Shown: positions 34,318 through 39,712 of the stretch, in pieces | Numbering within the stretch: position 1 is the stretch's first letter | How the letters are laid out: each line of letters begins with the position of its first letter | Translations under genes and position numbers: made by a program | DNA from: a virus | Reading direction: 5' to 3' (one strand) | Length of the DNA: 39,712 bases | IMG/VR virus record: IMGVR_UViG_3300017783_000068 | Span: 1 to 39,712 of that record | Notes under the pieces: generated by a model | The model's database searches: none | Told to the model about the DNA's origin: nothing | The model's input: only the letters and a program-made list of their open reading frames with translations

Positions 34318-34710
34318 ATGAACAAGGTATATATTGAAAATCGTGAAGGGTCTTACACTTATGACTACATCACCTTTAGCGCACCAGAGGGCGATGATGC
34401 ACCTAACCGCTACTACTTGCAGATGCAGCAAGAGCTTGCAGGTAATGTAGAGATTGATGGCGATCTTGTAGTAGCGTCTGTTGATGCATATGCAGGGTCA
34501 GACCGAGAAGCAGCAGACCTAGCAGCACAAGCTGAAGCGACGGAGCGTAACTGGCGTGATGCAGAGCTTAGCAATGCTGACATAGAAATATACAAGTTAG
34601 AGGACAGTGCAGGCGATACTACAGTTTGGAGAGCTTACAGAAAAGCTTTAAGGGACTATCCACAGCAGCCTGACTTTCCTAACGGAACACGGCCAACAGC
34701 GCCTGTATAA
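34318..34710 (+). CDS. Tail fibre assembly/chaperone-like protein
   Basis: 130 residues with GGAG before ATG. C-terminal part TVWRAYRKALRDYPQQPDFP followed by a proline end matches the phage tail-assembly-chaperone (APC/Tfa-like) family; helix with RNWRDAELSNADIEI precedes it. Placed directly after the fibre gene, with the same base style as the distal fibre, so the two probably moved together. Confidence 0.75.
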   Translation: MNKVYIENREGSYTYDYITFSAPEGDDAPNRYYLQMQQELAGNVEIDGDLVVASVDAYAGSDREAADLAAQAEATERNWRDAELSNADIEIYKLEDSAGDTTVWRAYRKALRDYPQQPDFPNGTRPTAPV

Positions 34711-34712
34711 AT

Positions 34713-34952
34713 ATGGATGAAAATTTAAAGCTGATAGCTGCAATTACCGCAGCCGGTTCGCTGGGTGGCTTTGGTGGGCATAGCATAGGTTCAACAGATT
34801 TTGACAGCGTAACAATAGAATCTTGTGCGCCATTTGTCGAGCACGCGCGGCAACATGCAAGCTTAGTTTGCGAAGATCAGAAGCTTAAAATATCAAATTT
34901 ATGTGAAGGGGTGGAGCTATGGCAATTAAGACAAAAAACTTTAACCCAGTAA
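34713..34952 (+). CDS. Small hypothetical protein of the lysis region
   Basis: 79 residues, two bases after the preceding stop, with weak ribosome site. The N-terminal segment LIAAITAAGSLGGFGGHSIG is hydrophobic and glycine-rich and could be a membrane anchor; the rest is charged with three cysteines. It overlaps the endolysin gene by 34 bases. A spanin-like or holin-accessory role is possible from position only. Confidence 0.5.
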   Translation: MDENLKLIAAITAAGSLGGFGGHSIGSTDFDSVTIESCAPFVEHARQHASLVCEDQKLKISNLCEGVELWQLRQKTLTQ

Positions 34953-35308
34953 GCGACCCGAAACTAAAGTGTACCTGCGGGCATCCTGATTGCGATTATC
35001 GAAGCGTTGACCAAGAAACGCTTAATATGGTGCAGGCTATTCGCGACGATCTTGGGCGACCTATGATTATAACAAGCGGCGGTCGGTGTCCTAATCATCC
35101 GAAGGAAGTAAACAAGCTAAAGGCGGGAGACCACCAGCTTTGCAAAGCGGTCGATATTGCTTGTGATAATGAATATCTTGCCACTAAAATAAAGGTATTA
35201 GCAGGCCGCTACGGAGCCACAAGGGTGGCGGGCGGTGCTTATTGCGGTTTTGTGCATGTTGCGTGGACGCCAACAAACGATAAAAGCGTGCCTACTTGGA
35301 GTTATTGA
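34919..35308 (+). CDS. Endolysin, peptidase M15 family
   Basis: 129 residues, GGAG before ATG. Zn-peptidase motifs are visible: GDHQLCKAVDI (H72, D79) and FVHVAWT (H113), with IITSGGRCPNH before them. This is the M15A/PF08291 type found as phage endolysins that cut peptidoglycan cross-bridges. No signal peptide, so release should need the holin encoded next. Confidence 0.88.
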   Translation: MAIKTKNFNPVSDPKLKCTCGHPDCDYRSVDQETLNMVQAIRDDLGRPMIITSGGRCPNHPKEVNKLKAGDHQLCKAVDIACDNEYLATKIKVLAGRYGATRVAGGAYCGFVHVAWTPTNDKSVPTWSY

Positions 35309-35309
35309 C

Positions 35310-35780
35310 GTGAGTTTTCTTTCTAAAGTAAGTAATTTTGTGTCGGGTTCATTATTCAAAGAAATGAAAGAAGGCATAATGGCCTATTTCCCGCCCGATA
35401 TGACGCCACAGCAAAAAGCAGAGGCAGAATTAAACGTGCAAAAGTTTTTGCATGAAAAAGAAATTGCAGCAAATAAGGTTATTAGTGATGCGGCGGCGCA
35501 ACTCGATAAGCGTATAGCAGCGCAAGAGGGCACAGCGTCCGATTTGAAAGCGATTCCCATTATAGGGCATGTGATATTATTCCTTAGAGGCTTGCAGCGT
35601 CCTACGTGGGGATTTGCCACCTTATACATAGACTATCGCTGGCTATTTGGCGGCGGTGAGTTTAGCGAGCGACAGAACACGGCAATTATTGTGATAAACA
35701 TTTTAGTTTTAGGTTTTTTATTTGGTGAGCGAACTATTAAAAACTTAGAACCGTTAATTATTAAAGTGTTTTCAAAATAA
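35310..35780 (+). CDS. Holin-like protein (GTA-type three-TM holin)
   Basis: Start set at GTG 35310 because GGAG is eight bases upstream (156 aa). A helical, charged N-terminal half (PQQKAEAELNVQKFLHEKEI) is followed by membrane segments: IPIIGHVILFLRGLQRPTWG, FATLYIDYRWLF and NTAIIVINILVLGFLFG. The order and the RPTWG/YIDYRW pattern fit the family described as holin of 3TMs for gene-transfer-agent release. Located next to the endolysin. Confidence 0.75.
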   Translation: MSFLSKVSNFVSGSLFKEMKEGIMAYFPPDMTPQQKAEAELNVQKFLHEKEIAANKVISDAAAQLDKRIAAQEGTASDLKAIPIIGHVILFLRGLQRPTWGFATLYIDYRWLFGGGEFSERQNTAIIVINILVLGFLFGERTIKNLEPLIIKVFSK

Positions 35781-35789
35781 GGGCTTATT

Positions 35790-36125
35790 ATGCACGATGA
35801 AAGCGTACGTTTTAGCGATCAAATGTTGTTTCAGATGCGCAACGACATCACGCAGAAAATAGAAGAAGATCGCGAGTCACGCGAAAAGATAACCAAAGAA
35901 CTGCACGCTATTAATGAAAAAGTCGATACACTAGGGCTAAAACAACAAGAGCTAGAAGAAAACACTGCGGTGTGGGTGCAGCTTGGCAAAGACGTAGGCG
36001 GCACAATGAGGCTGGGCAAGTCGTTTCAAAACTTTTTAGTCTGGCTGCTTAAATGGGGCGCAATCGGTTACGGGCTATATTCTGCTTTGAGTAGTTTTAC
36101 AGAGCTTATAGAAAAACATTTTTAA
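35790..36125 (+). CDS. XhlA/hemolysin-like coiled-coil membrane protein
   Basis: 111 residues. Charged coiled coil in the first 65 (KIEEDRESREKITKELHAIN), then one C-terminal transmembrane segment (FLVWLLKWGAIGYGLYSAL, about 83-101). This is the layout of XhlA-type holin partners. Ends directly at a bidirectional terminator, closing the rightward late operon. Confidence 0.7.
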   Translation: MHDESVRFSDQMLFQMRNDITQKIEEDRESREKITKELHAINEKVDTLGLKQQELEENTAVWVQLGKDVGGTMRLGKSFQNFLVWLLKWGAIGYGLYSALSSFTELIEKHF

Positions 36126-36156
36126 AAAAAGGGGCTTATGCCCCTTTCATTTTTTC
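36124..36156. terminator. Bidirectional rho-independent terminator
   Basis: AAAGGGG (36128-36134) and CCCCTTT (36141-36147) around loop CTTATG. On the plus strand a T-rich tract follows (36151-36156); on the minus strand seven Ts follow at once (36124-36130). It serves the convergent late operon and the leftward recombination operon. The TAA of the leftward gene (36136-36138) lies inside the hairpin loop. Confidence 0.88.
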
Positions 36157-36426
36157 GATGATATTTTTTGTGTTGTGTAGCGCTCGTTCTTGATTCCGTT
36201 TTACAACTAGCTTTTCAAGTTCCTCATAGCTGGTGCCATGTACGCCTTTGCCATGCAAAACGCCAAGCTCATACTGTATGTCGCCGACTTTTTGCGCGTA
36301 TTCTTTGGTGTCGTTGTCGATAATGCTTAATAAATCAAGATAAGGCTGTGAATCATATACGCTCTTTCTTGCGTTTTATGTTATTTCATTTATTTTTTCA
36401 AAAAATTTGTCCATATAGTTGCTCAT
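36136..36426 (-). pseudogene. Small gene interrupted by an in-frame TAA
   Basis: From ATG 36426 (GGGG before it) the frame reads MSNYMDKFFEKINEIT, then TAA (36376-36378), then without shift NARKSVYDSQPYLDLLS and about 79 coding codons in all, ending KMKGA at TAA 36136-36138. The second part has no ATG, GTG or TTG for the first 40 codons, so it can hardly be an independent gene. The whole would be a charged helical protein of 96 residues (EYAQKVGDIQYELG; YEELEKLVVKRNQERA). Either a nonsense mutation or a readthrough site. No family recognised. Confidence 0.6.
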
Positions 36427-36428
36427 GC

Positions 36429-36599
36429 TTAGCCCCAAAAAGTCGTTAACAATAATAGAAAAAAAGCCATAGTGCTGATCTGATACAGCAGCGCGTGCGC
36501 GGGCTTCATTTCACTATTTGATTTGAGAGAAGCGCCGCAATCGACGCAGTTAACAGCCTTGTTAGAATGTATCATCCCGCATTGATTGCAGCTTTTCAT
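36429..36599 (-). CDS. Zinc-ribbon membrane protein (56 aa)
   Basis: Short ORF whose ATG (36597-36599) overlaps the TAA of the recT C-terminal fragment (TAATG). It has two CxxC knuckles (CNQC, CVDC; 4-21) forming a zinc ribbon, a short linker, and a C-terminal transmembrane segment (YQISTMAFFLLLLTTFWG). Translational coupling supports a real gene. Function unknown. Confidence 0.6.
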   Translation of the reverse strand: MKSCNQCGMIHSNKAVNCVDCGASLKSNSEMKPAHALLYQISTMAFFLLLLTTFWG

Positions 36600-37093
36600 T
36601 ATATTACGTCCTCGGCGCTAGTTTCTGGCAATATTTCGCCCTCTATTACGTCTGATTGTGCCTCAGTTTGATTTTGCTGGCTAGGGGCTGGCTCATTGTC
36701 CATTATGTCATTTAAATCGCTTGTGCTGGCCGGTGCTGTCTGCCCTTCAATCACCATCTTTTCAGGATCGAAGTTAGCGTTGTCCTTTTCTAGCGCCATT
36801 TCTAACGATGTCGATTTAGGCGCATACTTAAGAACATTTTTAATAGCTGTTTTTTTCCACCATTCCTCAAAGTGCTGGCCGCGTGCTGGGTCGTATTGAT
36901 AGCCGTTTTTGCCGCCTGACGCTATTTGCATGATGCGCTTTTTTGTCAGTATCGAGTTTATTTTTTCGCCGTTCTTGAGCGTGATTACTGCATAGGCCCC
37001 AACAGCTTCTCCGCGCTCGCCAAACCAGTCAGGGTCAAATACTGGTTGATCGTCCAAGCCCGCTTTATAGCTAAAGCTATCCTCTTTATACAC
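36599..37093 (-). CDS. recT: RecT single-strand annealing protein, C-terminal fragment
   Basis: 164 residues from GTG 37093. Contains the second half of RecT: DDQPVFDPDWFGERGEAVGA, then VITLKNGEKI and QHFEEWWKKTAIKNVLKYAP (about 74-93), and an acidic tail. The conserved residues just before this start (IIAQVVYKED) are encoded in the same frame upstream, so the GTG is not the true start. The fragment belongs with the 36985-37431 ORF in a -1 relation. Combined length 277 aa is normal for RecT. It may be expressed by frameshifting, or the gene may be broken. Confidence 0.85.
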   Translation of the reverse strand: MYKEDSFSYKAGLDDQPVFDPDWFGERGEAVGAYAVITLKNGEKINSILTKKRIMQIASGGKNGYQYDPARGQHFEEWWKKTAIKNVLKYAPKSTSLEMALEKDNANFDPEKMVIEGQTAPASTSDLNDIMDNEPAPSQQNQTEAQSDVIEGEILPETSAEDVI

Positions 37094-37431
37094 AACTTGG
37101 GCAATAATGTTTTTATCTCGTTGCTATTGCGCGCCAGCTTGATTAAGCCTTGCGTCATCGGCATGTAAACGACTTCGTTTTTAAATGTGACTAGCGTTGC
37201 CTCTTTGCCGTCGAGCATAAGCCCGTCGCTTGCTGCCTTCTGGCATGAATTGAACAGGCTTTCACGATCTGCTGATAGTAGCTGGTCGCGCTGTTTGTGC
37301 GTCGATATGCCGGTAACAACGTTTCGACAAAATTTCTTAACGTCTAAGCCTTCAGGCAGCATACTAGCTAAAGACTTTGATTGCGCTGCGAGGTCTTTTG
37401 TAAACGCTTGAATTGCAGGTAAATTACTCAT
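36985..37431 (-). CDS. recT: RecT single-strand annealing protein, N-terminal fragment
   Basis: Starts at ATG 37431 with AAGGA upstream. Residues 1-109 follow RecT (LDVKKFCRNVVTGISTHKQR; DGKEATLVTFKNEVVYMPMT; GLIKLARNSNEIK). After the run of five A (plus-strand T at 37110-37114) the frame loses RecT similarity and runs on as about 39 unrelated residues. One extra A there, or a -1 slip on ATA AAA ACA, restores the C-terminal half found in the other frame. Confidence 0.85.
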   Translation of the reverse strand: MSNLPAIQAFTKDLAAQSKSLASMLPEGLDVKKFCRNVVTGISTHKQRDQLLSADRESLFNSCQKAASDGLMLDGKEATLVTFKNEVVYMPMTQGLIKLARNSNEIKTLLPKLCIKRIALAIKRAWTINQYLTLTGLASAEKLLGPMQ

Positions 37432-37445
37432 GTTTTGATTCCTTC

Positions 37446-38627
37446 TTATGATTTAATTTTGTGCCAGCTTGGTAAGCTGATCGGTTCTATTTTATCGCTG
37501 TAAGCGGGCCAGTGATCTTTTTCGCTACATTCTGCATATATATTCATTAGCGTTTCTATTTCATTGCAGCCCTTGCTAATTGCGTCCTGATCTAAGTCGT
37601 AAACTGCAACGGCATACGGCGGCTTTTTTTCTACTGCTACAAATAAAAAGCCTTTTGGCTCGTATTCAAACGCTTTTGCAAATGCTGTGCGGTAAAAAGG
37701 CTCTTGTCTATAATAACCAAAATTAGCAATACTTTTTGCAAATCCTTCGGGGCTTGCGTCTGAAGTAGTTTTTAAGTCTACAATTATGCCGTTGTGATTG
37801 ATAAAATCTAAACGCGCTTTGCAGTCAAGATTATGCTTTTTATCTTTCCAATAAATGCTTACTTCTGGATTGCCGCTTGCTAAAAGCTTCGACGCTAAAG
37901 GGTGCGCTAACACTGACGCAGACATTTCGCGGGCTTGCGTTTCTAGCTCTTTGCTTATTACCGTTTTATCGCCCAAATATTCTAAATATTCTATGTAATT
38001 TTTGCAGCGTATAAAATCAGTCTGCTTTATTATCTCGCGCCCGCCTAGCTGATCGAGGTAACAAATAAAATCACAAGCCTTATCAATAGACGCCTTTTTT
38101 ACTATTTTAAGGTTTCGCCCTTTTGCGTCGGATTCGTATTTTTCTAGCTCTTTCTTGCCTTCCTTCGTGCGCTTATTGATTGATTCGGGTATGCAGTCAA
38201 AAAGCTCATAAATACCTTTGCCTTTTTCTTTTAGAGTTTCGTAAATCTCGGCAGCTTCGCCGGTTGGCGTTCTTACAACGGCTATATCTGATTCATGCAC
38301 AAAATGCATGTCAAAATCATTTGATGTTATCGCGTCCATTATTCTAGCTAAGCGTTCGCCTCTTGGCTTGCTGGGGTCGTTCTCGCCTGCAACGTGAAAG
38401 CCATTTAGGAATGCTTGCTCGCCTTCCAGCGTGAGCGCGTGAACGGCTCGCCCTAAAATAAACGCGGGGGTGTCTTCTGGCGGGTTTTCTAAAGCAGCTT
38501 TCAAATGTGCGGGGCTTTTCATTAAACAGCCTAAAGCAGAGTTAGAAACCGCCGTGACGCTGTGATATTCGCGATCACTTTGGTCATTCACTGCATAGGC
38601 CATTTCGTTGTTTTCTTCTTTTTTCAT
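37446..38627 (-). CDS. recE: RecE-like exonuclease (PD-(D/E)XK, DUF3799)
   Basis: 5'-3' exonuclease partner of RecT in homologous recombination. 393 residues. N-terminal FILGRAVHALTLE (56-68, H63) and catalytic E255, D274 in CKARLDFI, and D284-x-K286 in GIIVDLKTT are visible, the signature of the exodeoxyribonuclease VIII/PDDEXK family. AAAGG lies seven bases before the ATG. Ends 14 bases before recT. A palindrome overlapping a likely promoter lies upstream, suggesting repression. Confidence 0.9.
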   Translation of the reverse strand: MKKEENNEMAYAVNDQSDREYHSVTAVSNSALGCLMKSPAHLKAALENPPEDTPAFILGRAVHALTLEGEQAFLNGFHVAGENDPSKPRGERLARIMDAITSNDFDMHFVHESDIAVVRTPTGEAAEIYETLKEKGKGIYELFDCIPESINKRTKEGKKELEKYESDAKGRNLKIVKKASIDKACDFICYLDQLGGREIIKQTDFIRCKNYIEYLEYLGDKTVISKELETQAREMSASVLAHPLASKLLASGNPEVSIYWKDKKHNLDCKARLDFINHNGIIVDLKTTSDASPEGFAKSIANFGYYRQEPFYRTAFAKAFEYEPKGFLFVAVEKKPPYAVAVYDLDQDAISKGCNEIETLMNIYAECSEKDHWPAYSDKIEPISLPSWHKIKS

Positions 38628-38651
38628 GTGATTACCTTTATTTCTCGTTGT

Positions 38652-38668
38652 TGTGTATACACATAATA
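38652..38668 (-). promoter_or_regulatory. Palindromic operator and -10 for the recE operon
   Basis: Perfect 12-bp palindrome TGTGTATACACA (38652-38663). On the minus strand it directly follows a -10-like TATTAT (38663-38668), where a transcription start would be expected. The rest of the 38628-38750 spacer is AT-rich and non-coding. A repressor binding here would block recE-recT; the binding protein is not known. Confidence 0.5.
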
Positions 38669-38750
38669 GAGCAAATAAAATAAAAATAAATAGATTTATT
38701 CGCTTTTTTTGTTAATATTCACATATAAGAGAAAAAAAGGAGGCTAAAAA

Positions 38751-38933
38751 ATGCCAGTAAACAAAACAGACAAAAAACAATCGTTTTTAGACGATCTTAA
38801 ACAGCACGGAAACGTGACGCGCTCGGCTGAGCGAATGGGCATAACTCGGCGCTTAGTCTATACGTGGGCGGCAAAAGATCAGGAGTTTAACGCAGCGCTG
38901 GCGAAGGCAAAGCAGCAAGCGTTAGCTTTTTAG
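38751..38933 (+). CDS. Small HTH protein (60 aa), divergent from recE
   Basis: Has the consensus-like AAGGAGG ribosome site. Helix-turn-helix at about 17-40 (GNVTRSAERMGITRRLVYTW), then DQEFNAALAKAKQQA. The layout resembles the N-terminal part of terminase small subunits (compare TerS here: LTKKQIAFNMGINENTF), but no oligomerisation domain follows. It is the only rightward gene among leftward early genes and overlaps the VRR-NUC gene tail-to-tail by 12 bases. It may be a regulator acting on the nearby palindrome; that is inference. Confidence 0.65.
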   Translation: MPVNKTDKKQSFLDDLKQHGNVTRSAERMGITRRLVYTWAAKDQEFNAALAKAKQQALAF

Positions 38934-39293
38934 TTCGTAAATACCAGCGCTTATTAGCTGGTTTGCTTCTTCATCTGATCGGGCAACACCAGCAAAGCCG
39001 CCTAGATTTTTAACAATAAGAATAAAATTCTTTTGCTCTTTCGTTGCTGTTCCTTTCAGCGTCTTGGCTTCTATGGCGGTAAATACTGCAACTTTTTTAC
39101 CAACCATTTCGGGCGTTATCGTAACGGGGGTAAATCCGATACCGTCAGAACTACCTTTGCACAATCCAAAGCGGTGAACTTGGCCGCGGTTGTCTTTCAC
39201 CATGCCCGTGTGGTTTCTAAATAACCTTGTGCCGAAAGCTTCACTCACTGCAACCCGAATGCGGTTAAAAATGTTATTCTCTTGACTAGCCAT
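38922..39293 (-). CDS. VRR-NUC domain nuclease
   Basis: 123 residues. Catalytic pattern of the VRR-NUC family: D50 in KGSSDGIGF, E75-x-K77 in FTAIEAK, then Q87 and the closing LGGFAGVARS (97-106). Compact phage version of a structure-specific endonuclease, probably resolving branched replication or recombination DNA. Starts inside the end of the helicase gene (8-base overlap), so co-translated with it. Confidence 0.9.
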   Translation of the reverse strand: MASQENNIFNRIRVAVSEAFGTRLFRNHTGMVKDNRGQVHRFGLCKGSSDGIGFTPVTITPEMVGKKVAVFTAIEAKTLKGTATKEQKNFILIVKNLGGFAGVARSDEEANQLISAGIYELKS

Positions 39294-39712
39294 AAGCTGC
39301 GCCCATTTGTTGCTTAACTTGCTGTATTTTTAATCTTAGTTCTTTCGGCTTAAATTTGTAAACGTCTGAGCGATTATAATCAAGCGGCAAGCCGACCTGC
39401 TGAGCGCCTACGGTTAAATTAAATAGCTCTCGCTGCAACGCCTGCTTTTCTTCGCGGGCCTTCTGAACGTGGTCTGCATAGCCTTTCTTGTAACCTTTTT
39501 CAGCAGCAAACTTTTCTAGGTCTTCAGAACTATGCGCGGCGGCTCGCTCTTGAGCAAACTGCTTTCTGATTTCTTCAGGGTTCAATTCTTCGAGTTCGCC
39601 CTCGACTGTTTCAAGTTTACGGTCTTTAACTTCGTAAACATGGCCGCAATCGGGGCAAGCTGGCGCTGGCTTATGGACAAAATAGCACTTATTGCACTGC
39701 TTAACTGGTTCA
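39286..39712 (-). CDS. Helicase C-terminal end, 5' partial
   Basis: The frame is open to the right edge; about 141 C-terminal residues are present. It begins with a zinc ribbon (CNKCYFVHKPAPACPDCGH), followed by an acidic helix (EELNPEEIRKQFAQ) and a coiled, basic C-terminus. This ribbon and tail, placed directly before a VRR-NUC gene, are what I know from the ends of phage DEAD/DEAH (SNF2-like) helicases. The ATPase domain is outside the window, so the class is inferred. Confidence 0.65.
   Translation of the reverse strand, partial: EPVKQCNKCYFVHKPAPACPDCGHVYEVKDRKLETVEGELEELNPEEIRKQFAQERAAAHSSEDLEKFAAEKGYKKGYADHVQKAREEKQALQRELFNLTVGAQQVGLPLDYNRSDVYKFKPKELRLKIQQVKQQMGAAYG

Noticed and set aside
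1-39712. Transposable Mu-like phage
   Set aside because: Tail genes are Mu-like, but no MuA/MuB-type genes or Mu-type ends are visible, and replication uses a primase-helicase with RecE/RecT. The missing segment could change this.
1-39712. Global stop-codon reassignment (TAA or TAG as sense)
   Set aside because: TAA and TAG end many genes at exactly the places where the next coupled gene or a terminator starts, so they act as normal stops in most of the window.

Overview
The window is a tailed-phage (or prophage) genome fragment of moderate-to-low GC. It encodes a contractile-tail particle (myovirus morphology) whose tail module is of the Mu type: sheath, tube, frameshifted chaperone, gpN, gpP, gp45, gp46, gp47 and gp48-like genes in Mu order. 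Packaging, however, uses a TerS/TerL pair, and no MuA/MuB transposase is visible. Replication and recombination use a Toprim-VapE primase-helicase, a helicase, a VRR-NUC nuclease and a RecE/RecT pair. The gene families and Shine-Dalgarno signals fit a Gram-negative, probably gammaproteobacterial host; this is inference. No tRNA, integrase, insertion sequence, att site or CRISPR array was seen.

Layout. 1-2130: 3' part of a primase-helicase that runs off the left edge. 2138-3081: a short leftward operon (three small genes) with its own terminator. 3082-3482: a non-coding, very AT-rich region with many ACTGGGAAC repeats, a candidate origin or operator. 3483-5596: a degenerate HNH-like protein, TerS and TerL. 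5617-13589: an unusual 8-kb block between TerL and portal that encodes Ig/FN3/lectin-like proteins and a subtilisin-family protease. 13590-18976: portal, MuF-like protein, DUF2213-type protease/scaffold, decoration protein and major capsid protein, followed by a terminator. 19043-21140: a second accessory structural set with a LamG-like protein. 21150-23420: head-completion and tail-completion proteins. 23417-32872: Mu-type tail and baseplate genes. 32869-34710: tail fibre and its chaperone. 34713-36125: lysis genes (M15 peptidase, GTA-type holin, XhlA-like protein), ending at a bidirectional terminator. 36136-39712, mostly leftward: an interrupted small gene, a zinc-ribbon membrane protein, RecT (split by a frameshift), RecE, a divergent small HTH gene, VRR-NUC and the C-terminus of a helicase that runs off the right edge.

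The most striking signal is a set of genes interrupted by single in-frame stop codons with coding sense continuing in the same frame: TAA at 6840 inside an FN3 domain, TAG at 7791, TAA at 12542, and TAA at 36376-36378 on the minus strand. There is also a -1 frameshift in recT at a five-A run. TAA, TAG and TGA all end other genes normally, so this is not a simple code change. It is either decay or error, or recoding by readthrough or frameshifting, and needs testing. The 5'-truncated genes at both ends point outwards into the missing segment, so the window looks like a cut from a circular or permuted genome.
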